A DNA stretch of 64,000 nt from Colletotrichum lupini (lineage: Eukaryota; Ascomycota; Sordariomycetes; Glomerellales; Glomerellaceae): positions 3,534,001 to 3,598,000 of the forward strand of contig NC_064675.1 in NCBI RefSeq assembly GCF_023278565.1, given 5' to 3'. A program made the translations under genes and the position numbers. Under the pieces are notes generated by a model that saw only the letters and a program-made list of their open reading frames with translations, was not told the origin of the DNA and did no database searches. Shown here piece after piece: positions 25,416 through 36,127 of the stretch. Each line of letters begins with the position of its first letter. The stretch's first letter is position 1.

Positions 25416-25790
25416 TCATGACTGCTCCGCGTTCGAAGCCGCGGGGTTCTGCGCAGCCTGCGCAGCCTCCCTCTCCCTCTTGATCTCGTCAAACGCCCGC
25501 TGTCTCTTGGCCAGACGAATGTACTCGCTCTTGATCTCGTCGCGGTCAAAGGGGATCTTGTGCGAGTGCTCGGCCTTGGGCCAGAACTCGGGCACCGCGA
25601 ATCGGTTGTCGAGGTTCGTGCCAAAGTAGTACATGACGCCGATCGGGAACATGACATACATGCCAAACTGTTGTGGTGGTGGCGCCATGTCAGTCAAGAG
25701 GTCTCTGAAGTCGTTGTGCAGGATGGGATCAATGGGGACAAGAACTCAATTAAATCTCACCTTGAAAACTTCGAGATTAAGGCCGCCCAT
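25416..25790 (-). CDS. PET100: Cytochrome c oxidase assembly protein Pet100
   Basis: Small inner-membrane chaperone for assembly of cytochrome c oxidase (complex IV). Exon 1 (25790-25761) encodes only ten residues, MGGLNLEVFK. A 93-bp intron (GTGAGA...CAG) follows, and exon 2 (25667-25416) continues with FGMYVMFPIGVMYYFGTNLD. Spliced length is 93 residues. The junction restores the family's N-terminal signature (MGG-NLEVFKFG) and single transmembrane segment, followed by FAVPEFWP and a charged Lys/Glu-rich C-terminal helix. Without splicing, a plausible but wrong start inside the intron (MTDMAPPPQQ) would be chosen. Confidence 0.92.
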
Positions 25791-26423
25791 TATGACTATT
25801 TTGCGTGGTGATCGTGGGTTGTGGTGGTTGTGCAATTGGGAGTCGATGACGATGGCAAAGTTGACTCGCGGGATGATGGGATGGGAGCTCTTGCATTTGG
25901 CCCCAGCTGCACCACCTGGGAATCATCTGCAGCGGGATTGGACGCGCCCGGGGATTGGGCGGGAGAGTCGGAGGCTCGGCGCAGGTTTTTTCCACTTACT
26001 CAGGTCCCGTCCGGGCTTTGGTGTGGGTCCCAAACAGCCCGATTTGACAGAGCCCGAGAGGAACCTCAACGCCGTGACCAGAACGAGGGTTGAGCCGACA
26101 TCCACCCTTCACCATTCCATCAAATCAAGCAGTGCGAATGTATCCTCCTGTCTCTTTTCAACAGCCCGTAGGCGTTTGTTTTGTGGTTTATAAACTACCA
26201 TGATGCGGGTATGCCATGTACGAATGATGCCTGTGCCACCGTCCTAGACCTTCCAAACCATCCTGCCAAAGGCCTCGGCATGCCACACCCTCCTAGTTGC
26301 CCAGCCATAATGCATCTAAACGCCGAAGCATAGTCTATGTACAGACTTCCGGAACTCTACAATTGGCCCATACCCGTAACATATACATAAACGGAGGGAA
26401 CAGAGCGCAGTGACGCGTTACCC
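25791..26423. other. Intergenic region upstream of PET100
   Basis: Contains the PET100 promoter and the 3' region of the downstream minus-strand gene. No further gene recognised. Confidence 0.5.
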
Positions 26424-28376
26424 TCATTGAGGTCGCTGCGCTGCTGCCCGTCTCTGACTCTGTGCTTCCTCCATCATCATTCGTTCCGTCAGACTTCGAG
26501 GAGTTCCCGAAAACAATGCCTGCCCGACACTGGCACGGTAACTGCTGAGATCCCCGTCGTCAACGCCGCTGCGTCCGTCCAGTCCTCCGATGAAGCTGCT
26601 GACATCGCCGAGCGATGCTGCCTGTTGGTATACGTCAGGGTTCTTCACAACAGGCATGATAACAGGGCGGCCTCTGAAAGATCCAACCGAGCCTGAAATG
26701 AGATGTGCCGGAATCGCTGGCTCAACTGGCTTCGGGATAGACACAGCAGGCGAGGTCGAGTATAGGGTCTGGGTAACTGGCCCATTCGACTCAGCTTCTT
26801 CCTCTTCCTCTTCTTCATCCTCCTCCTCCTGTATCGGAGCTGGTCGAACTCGGGGCTTTGGTGGCGCACTAAGTCCTTCGAAATGGAACATATCATCGTC
26901 GTCATCATCGTCGTCCAGCCCATCGTTTTGTGTCACCAACTTATCCTCGTTGTGCGACTCTGACTTGTCTCGAGTAGGGCTGTAAGGCGCAGTGGCCGTT
27001 CTAGTTGGTGAGCGTGATAACGGTGAAAGAATTGCTTTCTTGTTGGCAAAGGACTTTGGCTTTGCCATGGCGAGGAAGCCGTCATCCGAAGAGCTGCCGT
27101 CACTGTCCTCATCATCATCCCTCCGGCTGACTCTCTCTGGAGAAGCAGACCGCAATGGTTCGGGGGTTCGTTTGCGCTCGACCAAGGTGGTTTTTGGTGG
27201 TGATTGAGGTTTCGGGAGTGTTCCGATACTGTCGCTCGGTTGCAATGACGTTTCTGAATCCGATGTTGCCATACTACCATTTTCCTTATCCTGGGCTTCG
27301 GCATTTACAACGGTCCAAACTGTATTAGCATCCAAGGGAGCTCGAGAAAGAGCGCGAAGTGCTTGTGAAGAAGAGACTTTCTTTGGCGGCGGGCCGCTGT
27401 CGTCTTCGTCTGGGCCCAGCAAGGATTCGACGCTCATTGACTCATCTTCTGGTGGAGGCGGTGACCTCGAGTTGGCAAGGGTGTGCGACTGTACGAGGGA
27501 CGGCTCCGATGACTGGGGTGAGGCTGTAGGCAGCACCTCTCCTCCTTCGAACTCGAAGCGCACTCGCCTAGGGCTGGCAGGTGGCTTGATTCCACTCGAG
27601 CTTCTTCTCAAGGCGCTGCGGCGCACCTTGGACTCGCTCTGCTCCGAAGCTCCAGAAGACGTCGTGTCATCAGTCGCCCGGCGTTCGTGGTTCGGCCTCT
27701 CAGGCGTCTGGGTCGCGGCGACCGACACCTGGATCGCAGGCTGCTCCCGAGTCTGACTGGACTTGCGACGACCCATGTCGTCTTGCGTAGTAGTAGCAGC
27801 AGAGGTTGAAGCTGGCGAGAGGATTGGTGACTGATTTGCTGCCGGAGCAGGAGTCTCGTGTGAGCTATCCAGCAGGGGCAGATAGCTTGGGGTGAAGAGA
27901 CCGTGGAAACCCCTATCCCTTTCCCGGTCATAAACGCTGTCGGGTGAGGTTAGGGCAGCGGTGCCGGCATAGGGAAGGACGGATGGGGGCGTGGACGTGG
28001 ATGTGGACGTAGAGGTGGACGATGGCGGCGGAGGTTCGCGGGGGTTGCCGGGATTGCTGTGGCCTTCGGTGAGGTTTTCGGTATCGTTGATAGACGGTGG
28101 TGGCGGCGGTGAGTCAGGCAGGTCAGTTTCTCGCAGGGGAGTTGTGAGACTCTGGTCGAGAGCAGGGCGTAGAGCTGAGTAGTTGTCGAAGGAAGCGGCA
28201 ACTTGACGAGCAACCTCGGCTTTGGTGTGTTGTGGGATGTTTTGGAGCAGTTGGTGGGAGTATCTATGGAACTCGAGGGCCATGTCTTGGCGGTAGGCTG
28301 CAACCTTGTGGTCGAGGTCGGCTAGCTTCTGATGCAGGTCTCCGATGAGCCTCGTCGCATCGTCCATGTCAACCAT
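26424..28376 (-). CDS. Unrecognised disordered protein with conserved-looking ends
   Basis: Single-exon frame of 650 residues from ATG 28376; a second ATG lies at 28367, and the open frame extends slightly further upstream without an ATG. I do not recognise the family. The N-terminal ~75 residues are predicted helical, probably coiled coil (LIGDLHQKLADLDHKVAAYR), with few low-complexity features. The middle is strongly disordered: poly-Pro, an STSTSTST run, many SP/TP sites, and long acidic tracts (eight consecutive Asp; a run of Asp and Glu near residue 530). The last ~100 residues are again ordered-looking (SFRGRPVIMPVVKNP, FSGTPRSLTERMMMEEA). The SP/TP density suggests phosphorylation by proline-directed kinases, which is inference. 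It is a real gene by codon structure and length; the function is unknown. Confidence 0.78.
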   Translation of the reverse strand: MVDMDDATRLIGDLHQKLADLDHKVAAYRQDMALEFHRYSHQLLQNIPQHTKAEVARQVAASFDNYSALRPALDQSLTTPLRETDLPDSPPPPPSINDTENLTEGHSNPGNPREPPPPSSTSTSTSTSTPPSVLPYAGTAALTSPDSVYDRERDRGFHGLFTPSYLPLLDSSHETPAPAANQSPILSPASTSAATTTQDDMGRRKSSQTREQPAIQVSVAATQTPERPNHERRATDDTTSSGASEQSESKVRRSALRRSSSGIKPPASPRRVRFEFEGGEVLPTASPQSSEPSLVQSHTLANSRSPPPPEDESMSVESLLGPDEDDSGPPPKKVSSSQALRALSRAPLDANTVWTVVNAEAQDKENGSMATSDSETSLQPSDSIGTLPKPQSPPKTTLVERKRTPEPLRSASPERVSRRDDDEDSDGSSSDDGFLAMAKPKSFANKKAILSPLSRSPTRTATAPYSPTRDKSESHNEDKLVTQNDGLDDDDDDDDMFHFEGLSAPPKPRVRPAPIQEEEDEEEEEEEAESNGPVTQTLYSTSPAVSIPKPVEPAIPAHLISGSVGSFRGRPVIMPVVKNPDVYQQAASLGDVSSFIGGLDGRSGVDDGDLSSYRASVGQALFSGTPRSLTERMMMEEAQSQRRAAAQRPQ

Positions 28377-31300
28377 GTCGCTCAAGGCCGGCAGAGGCAG
28401 CAACAGCAACAGCAAGACGGAGAGTGCCAGTGACAGCGGTAGCGGTAGCGGCGACTAGGGGATAGACCGATACCTAGACGAACGAGGGTCAGGAATCGGG
28501 GCGTGGAGGTGGGCCAATGGGTTCCTGGGCGTGGGCATGACGCAAGGCGTCTGGGTCGAGGTTGCGGCGAAATGGTCGGCGGCATCCAATGTTTGTTCGG
28601 GATGGGCGATTTACGGTTGCGTCCAGACCACAGGCACAGAGGCACAGGCGCACAGGCGCAAAGGGTGTTGACAGAGACACACTGGGGTGGGCGGCGGCGG
28701 AAGGAGAGAAAGAGGTTCAGGTTGCAGATGAACGCGTTTGGGGAATGTTTCTCTGTGTGCGAATGTGTGTGGTTGTGTGGTGTGCGGTGCTCTGTGTGTG
28801 TGCGTGTGTGTCTCTCTTCCCCGCGGAGAGAGATGATCAATAGGAAAGTCGGGGGCCCGGGGAGGGGTGTGTGGATTGGATTGTGGTCTCGGATCAGGCC
28901 AGAATCTGAGGTAAATAGAAAAGATTAGATAAAAACCTGCCAGGACTGGGCAAGACAACAACCTGGACTGGACAAGTCAATCCAAGCGAGACCCAAAGGT
29001 AAGACCAGACTGGAGGGATACTGCGTAGGTGCCTTGTCTGCGGGAGTTTGTGCAGAAAGACACGAGAGATGAATTGTGCGTGGGGAGTCAAGCGCGTGGT
29101 GGGTGTGCGTGTGTTGTGTGTGTGGTCGGTCCAAAGCGGCCGATGTGCAAATGTGCAAATCCAATGTGCGATGGATGTGGGTTAATTCTTTTGGGCGGTA
29201 CAGGAGCAGGACCCGGGAGTGCCAATCTGCAAGTATCTCTGTGGTGGTTGTGGCGGGAATATGTACTTGTGAGGCCTAGAACACCCTCAAAGATGGTGTC
29301 CCCGATCCCCGCTGTCTGGATTTTGGGTCGGGTCGGATGCGTGGTTCACCATCGAAAAGGAAGACGTGGGACATGGCCTTTTGGGAGGTTCCGCCCCTCT
29401 GTCTCCCCCCCGTCTCTCTGCAATGGAAAGCCAAATGGAATCTTTTTGGGTGGGCGCGCGCGCGGGCTTCCGATTCTTGGAATCTCGGGGTGGGCGGCAG
29501 GTACGTACCGGCATTGCCAAGCAGACAGGGGTGATTAAGGCAGGTAGCCCCCCCTTCCTCTTCTCCTTCCCCTTGCCCTCCCACGCCTGCCTCGTCCCTT
29601 ACAACCTACTGCAGTAAGTCCCCTCTAAGTTGGAAAGAGTCAAGCCTTGCAGTCGCTCTTGCCTCTCAAGAGTCAAGCCCGGGGCATGAAACCCCCTCAG
29701 AGAGCTGGTTGTCTGCCGGGCTGCTTCTTTCTCGGTGCTGATGGTCTGCGCCTGCTTTCGTATTATGCAATACTGATCCCACGCATCGTTTGACCCTCGA
29801 CGTTGGACGTTGGACGCCTCATGTCATTCGGGTGTCAACGGCGCTTTCCTCACCGAACCATACATCGAATTGCTTCTTGAAGACAGGCACGTGGCCATTC
29901 TCCCCCAGAACATGTTTAATTTGCTCATTGCTTTTTCTCTTTTCTCATCTCAAACCACGCAACCTGGGAGTCGGAACCCGGCAGCTGCAGGCACTTTGTG
30001 CTACTTACATGACCGGACCTGAGAGTCTGAGAGTCTGAACGGTTGAATGCCTAGTCCAATTCCGTCAGACTCCATCCACCGTCGGCCACCCCGTCCCGTC
30101 TCGCTGCATTCTACCCTAGCACTGACATGCATATGGAAATCTCTTCATGTGCCTTTCTATCACTCAGTTATGCCATGAGCTGTCTTCTCTGTCACACCTC
30201 ACTGGTCCGACAGGCTCGTGTTCTGGCTCCTACCAAGTCGCATTAGGTTTTCAGTGGTTCAAGCCTCCCAAAAACCGCCGATCCCCGTTCAGCATCAGAC
30301 TTGGACTAAGTACTCTCAGCTCCGCAATGGCACTGCGCTGGCCATGACATGACATTGGCACTCTGACCTGACAATCCATCAAGAAGGCCAAAAACTCAAC
30401 TCAATCCATAGCCTAGCAGCAACTGTCGCAACGATTGCTGCAACCCTCGAGCTAACAACCGATCTCGGCACCCGGCAATGCCCTTCTCAACGTCTACTCA
30501 CGAATCCGCAATCAATCAAAGCCTCTCGTGGCTTGTCGTGTATTGCGGCCATGGTTGGGCATGATGGGCGGTTACGAACTGTGGGTCATTCCATGACACT
30601 TACACGCGCTTACAGGTCACCCTCTCGAGACGGCCGCTCACAAACACAAATCGCAAGTTGCCAAACTGCTCCAGCAAACTATTATGCAGTATCCCCGAGA
30701 ACGACATCAATTTGGCTCTAGCTTTCGCTGATAACGCGGGGTCTGTTTTGGATGAAGTTGTGTTTGACTTATCTTGCCTATCCTTCAGACGAGAAGCCGC
30801 GCAACACCCCTCCAACACAAAGAAGAGCGACGTCCATTGGCAGGCTTCACCGTTGTACAACTCGAAAAAACGAGGGGGCACATCGACGTCAAAGGTCATT
30901 GACGAAGAAAGGCCCCACGACGGGACAAGGTCGCCAGCATGGATGGGGGTGAGAAGGTGGGAAGCATAGAATTTGACTTTCCGACATACTTTCCTAGACA
31001 CCTCCGCTGGTACATACAGTAGATAAGGTGGCATTCTTGGGCGACGTAGTGTTGCGCCGTGCCGCCCTGCTCAGGTTCGTTGGCGAGCAAGTGGTGCCAA
31101 GTGGTTGCCTCGGGCAAGGGAACCTCCCACGTCGAGACTCGAACACCCCCGTGGCCCTTCCCCTCCTTCACCCCCGCCGGACGTTGGCCTTCTTCCCTTG
31201 ACCGAGTCCGGCTCTTAGGGTGTCACGCGGCCGTCACCCCCGCGGCGCATGACTGGCCGCCCCTCTCACCGGTCCCGGAACCCCGTGACTTGTCCTCCAC

Positions 31301-32760
31301 GGGGACATCGGGCTCCACGACTGTCACGAGATCCCCAAAGCTGAAAAAAAACAGACTTTGAGGTTTTTTTTCCCTTGCCTTGCCTTGCCTTTCGGACTTA
31401 TTGATGACTCGCATTTCTCAACAGCGGTCCCACTTCATCCCACCCTTGCCTGTACCTCTTTTCCAATTTATTTTACGCGGGTGGTGATGCAATGCTCTCT
31501 CGCTTACACGGCAATGTATGGACTTTTGCTGCTCGCATTGCGCATTGAGTATTTGGGGGCGCAGGGTGGGAAAACCTCATGGCCTTGGTCACACCGAGAA
31601 ATGCCCAGTTAATATGCGAGTGCAACGTCTCAGTGGCGGGTGCTTATGGCGGTGTATCTACCTATAAGAGATGGAGTTAAAACACCAATGGGAAAGCCCA
31701 CGCCACACAACGAGACGAAACATCCCAATTGCCGGGTGTGAGCAGTCATGTTTCCTCCTTTGCCCAGGCCCGTTTTGCTCTTCTCGCGCCGCCTGATCAA
31801 CGTCTGTATGTCTCTTCCGTGCCTAGGTACTGCAGAAAAAAAGGTCCCGTCTGGCCGCTCTAGAACGGAGAGTTTCCTAGGCGGGCACCGCCGCTCTCCC
31901 GCTGTCAACCGCTGCACGGTGCGGTCATACCTACCTGTCCTGACCTGGGGCCTTTATGAGCCTTTCCCGCGTGCTATCGTGTTACGTACCGCAGCCGCTG
32001 CCGTGTTCTCAACGGCTTTGCCTGCAAGGGTTGTCCGGGGACGCGGCCTCTTCGGCCGCCGGGCGCTCGGAACCGACCGAATTGAGTCCCGTTGGTGTTT
32101 GTTATGTCATATTGGCCGGTCTTTGTTTATCTGCTTTTATTGATGACATTCTCACTAAGGTGAGAAGGCATCGAGCGATTGATAGTGAAAGCAGTCTCAT
32201 GAAAATTGCGTCGGCTTCCGAGGTTTGTTCATGGGCACCTGGGAGTTGTAAGACAGCAAGGTTGGTGGCTACGTGCCGTACCTTACATACACTTACTTCG
32301 CCGGCTGCAGCCAGGTACGCTCGAACTGGAGATTGTTTTTGATGATACTTTGATAACTACCGACGTTGGCGACGAAGAATTCATCCACTGAGTAAAGCAA
32401 GGGAGACCAGACACGTAATAGCTCGTGTGTAAATGCTCGCTGCTTATCGCCGCAGTCTAGCGGATGAGAGACAATTTCCAACCCTCAGAGTGGTTGTCAT
32501 TGCCGCTCGATCAATGGGCTTCATCACTTCTGCGCAGTGTTTCCTTGTTCATACATTCTATTCCTATCAGAATCCTATCTCGGTGCCTAAGCAGGCGGTT
32601 ACCCCATAGCCCCTCAGAATCTTCATACCGAGACCTAGCGTGCTTTGATCGAAGAGCAAGTATCATCAAGCAACAAGTCCGAGTACCCATATCCCGCAAT
32701 CCATAGGGTCAAAAGACAGATTCCAATGTCACATCCCTTGCAAGGTCAATAATACCGTGA
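28377..32760. other. Long gene-poor region (4.4 kb)
   Basis: The right-hand side of the 26.4-28.4 kb gene (28.4-29.2 kb) is rich in short tandem repeats and probably forms its leader or promoter. From 29.2 to 32.7 kb only short open frames occur. The longest is 144 codons at 30600-31034 on the minus strand, with no known domain. B-box-like sequence at ~31137 does not fold as a tRNA. Confidence 0.5.
28752..28812. repeat. TG/GTGT-rich simple repeat
   Basis: Imperfect runs of TG and GTGTG in the presumed 5' leader of the upstream minus-strand gene. Confidence 0.8.
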
Positions 32761-35700
32761 TCAATCACTCATATCTTCATCGGGCCGGTATTCGTCGTCA
32801 CTGCCATCTCCCATGTCGAGCTCAAGATCGATGGGCTCATGGACGACGATTTCCTCCTCGATAGGATCCAGGGCGGCATTCAGCTTCATGTAAAAGTCAC
32901 GGAGCACGGGGCTCAAGATCTTTCGGGCGCGTAAGTCAGCCGTGGTAGCCACCTCTCCAATCAGGCCAATGTAGTCCTCCTGCATGGCGTTCACAACTCC
33001 ATTCGTGTCGTCGCGGATTGTCTTTTCAAGGGTGCTCAGCATTGTGTTGGCGGCCTTCTCCACATCTCCGGCGGCGGTTTTGAACATGGTAGACTTCTAG
33101 GACTCGACATGTTCCTTCATGAGGTCATTCATTAGAAGGAAGGATCCGGTTCCTGTGGAGTTGAGCTCGGTTAGCTTGATGTCTGTATGCCTCCAAGAAT
33201 TCGCAACGCTCACCTCTCAGGTCGACGCAGCCTTGGTAGGCTTCATTCATGGCTCGCTGAACAACAGGGCCGAAAAGACGATTGGCGTCCTTTTGTGCGG
33301 TCTTGACCAGCTTTTGGTGCTCATTAGCTATATGAGCGAGCTTCTCCTTCTATGCGGCCAGAATCACGACGAGGAAGCCGTTCACTAAATCGTTGTTCTC
33401 GACAAGAAACCGTCTGTCCTTCATGCGCTCGTGGAACGACTTAATCAGCTGCTTGGAAGACGCGGCAAGTGTCGCAATCTTCTCAGGCAAGCGGCCATTG
33501 AAGGCCGAGTCCCACTCCTGGGCAGTATAATTCTTCATAGGCTTGAGAAGATCTGCTGCATATTAGATTCCCTCGGTTCAGACAAATCATAGTAGACAGA
33601 GCTTACCCTCGTTGAAGTCACGGGCACCCGCTGCGCCTTTGAATACGCCACTGCTTTACGTTAGAGCCACGCTTCTTAAAGGGGGTTGTCACGAGGCAGG
33701 ACTTACTAGCGACGGCAAGTAGCCTTACAGGTTCCATAGCGAAGACCTCCGGCATCGTGCTTCGCACCCCAGCCTTCGGCAGTAGTAACGGCCTTGTCAG
33801 AGGCTTTCACGGCACCCTTGCCGGTCTTCTTCAGGACCTTCACCTTAACGACTGACTTGAAATCCTCCATGCACTTTGTAACAGCCTCACCGAGGGCCTG
33901 GAGACATAGTTAGTAATGTTTCAATGGCTTGCAGTATGATCGCTTTCGCGGGTACCTTTCCTAGCTTGGTCAAAGCAACTCCCAAGCTCTGAGTCTCCTG
34001 CTTCTTCTCATTTTCGGAGAGCTTGAGGTTAGCGACGTCCCCTGCAAAAAAGAGGTCGAGGGCCCCCAGAAGACGGCATATCTCGCTGAGATGATGGCGA
34101 AAGTGGCTAGCCTGGATAGCCGCGGCCTGCTCGAGGGTGTAGTCACGAAGACCAGGAACCCTAGTATCATCGAGAGAAGTGAAGCCTACAACACGATGGT
34201 CTTTCTTCATCCTTCCTCTCAACTGCTGGTAGCCCCGACTGCTGATGCAGAAGACTGGTAAATCTCTATCAATCTGTTCATAATCGGGGCTCACGACTTC
34301 AACCTGCTGGCGAGTTCGCATCTCTCCCTCCTGTTCGGCGAGAAGCTCTTCATCAAACCTGTAAATCAGACATTTTTGTTAGTGATGCCCTTTTTGGATG
34401 ACGTCCGTATGAATACGTACTCCTTCAGACCAAACGCAAAGTCCTCCTTGATCGCCTGGCGGGAGTAATCATTGCGTCCTTGGATGCAGTAGCGGTACAT
34501 CTGGATCTTCACAGCCGAACGCTGCTTTCTGAGGTCCCTGGTTTCCTTCTTGATCTGCGTCATCTGCCGAGTAATCTTCTTCCGCTCCTCCCTGGCAGCC
34601 TTCTTCGACGCATTCAGCTCTTCAAGCTTGTTGCGCGTCTCCTCGATTGAAAAAGGCTCAGGGCGACCCTCCAAGTCATCGTCGTCAGACTCAACAGCAT
34701 CGAGATCCGAGTCATCACTGCTTTCGTCTGTGTCGCTTTGACCAGGCTCTTTCTTCACCTTCTTGGCAATTGCAGGCTCTTTCTCACGCTGAAGCCGAGA
34801 ACGCTTCCTCTTGCGGGGAGATTCCATGGGAGCAAAGGTCGTATGCCCTTTGGAAATCTGTCTGTAAAGTCCATGCCAAGTATCAAAGTCATTGCCGATG
34901 ATGCTGTACTTCTCCTGAGCGCTCGCTTTCTGGAGCTCAAGGCTTTTGAGTTCGCCCCTCTTGCGCTCGATTTCACTCTCCATTCCAATTTTGCGCTCTT
35001 GCTCCTTGGCGATGAGGTCTACAATGCTAAGACTCGGGGCCGCTTCATCCAGGGAAATGTCGTCTGCTTTGGCACAGATGAAGGTGATGTTGTTGTGCGC
35101 GCCATCGTATTTGAGCTGTTGCTTGAAGTTGTCGCCCATCAACGTACAGCGACTGCCGCGCGAGTAGCATTCGAGTCGCGTCCTCCAGGCTATTTAGTGT
35201 CAGTAGCAATATCAACGTAGAGGTTTGTATCCACGTACCAAATCCACAATGACTACTCCGGTAGAAACGACCTCTGACTTCAGGAAGACCCGCACGATCT
35301 TGATGAGGGGCCAGTAGGCCATCTCCAGCTCCTCAGGTTCAGCACCATCGCCTTCCGTGCGAGATTTGTTTCGCTTCTTCTCCGATTCCACGAAGGCCGA
35401 GATTCCGGCGTAAAAAGGAGCGCACTCTGCTTCTTCAATCACCTTGGTCTTGCCAATCACCTCTCGCACCTTGACAAAATTGGCAAGAACAACAGGATCG
35501 ACATCTCTGAGTTGCATATCAGTATGCTGTGGGTAGGCGGCCTTCAGAATGGAATATGCGATCCCAGCGTCGCTGTCCGCATTCTTGATGTCCGGAGAGA
35601 GCTTGCCCCTGTTGTCAAGGATGTCGCGGTGAAGGGCAACGACCTCAGCAGTCCCCTCAGCCTGAGTAACGAGCTCAATCTCGGCGCGATACTTCTTGGC

Positions 35701-35976
35701 AGTATCATTGGAGCCGTTGCACGAAATCTTGGCAACGGCGACCGTACAGGTCCGCATACAGTTGGTGAGAGGAACTCTTTCCTCGTCCAGGATAGCATTC
35801 ATTGCAGTGCTCTTGCCGGATTCAGGACTTCTCAGAACACCAATGACGAATTGCGGCCTGGTTAATTCTTTCCCAAAAAGCACCATGCAAAACCTCGCGG
35901 GCTTCTTCCTTCCCTGATGAGAATTCAAAAGTCCTCTTCTTTGCATACGCACCTTGACTACAAACTCAAATCCCAC
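32761..35976 (-). pseudogene. Decayed SLIP-GC/dynamin-like nuclear GTPase
   Basis: Remnant of the large fungal GTPases related to nuclear GTPase SLIP-GC. Recognisable blocks in order: a P-loop region (FVIGVLRSPESGKST), the switch/G3 motif DLPG formed across an intron (donor near 35241, acceptor near 35191), G4-like CAKADD, a charged coiled-coil region with KRKRSRL, then C-terminal helical exons. Several introns still look intact (34395-34360, 33957-33901, 33710-33650 and 33605-33545, all approximate). At least three lesions are visible. A frame-breaking internal deletion sits near 35145-35155, where roughly 25-30 residues expected between G3 and G4 are missing. In-frame TAG stops occur at 33352-33350 and 33099-33097, with clear homologous reading on both sides. 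The first P-loop Gly is Arg, and the N-terminus appears truncated. Read-through by unusual introns is possible but unlikely. Confidence 0.75.
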
Positions 35977-36127
35977 TTCCTTTCTCTTTGCACATTACCT
36001 GAGAACGAACAACCTACGCACTCCGTCAAGGTAAGCTATCTCCGCAAAATAGCATTTCACAGATTGACTCACGCTTTTTCTTTCTTTCGGAGATACACTT
36101 GCTGACTATTATTTGAAGATCCTCAGT

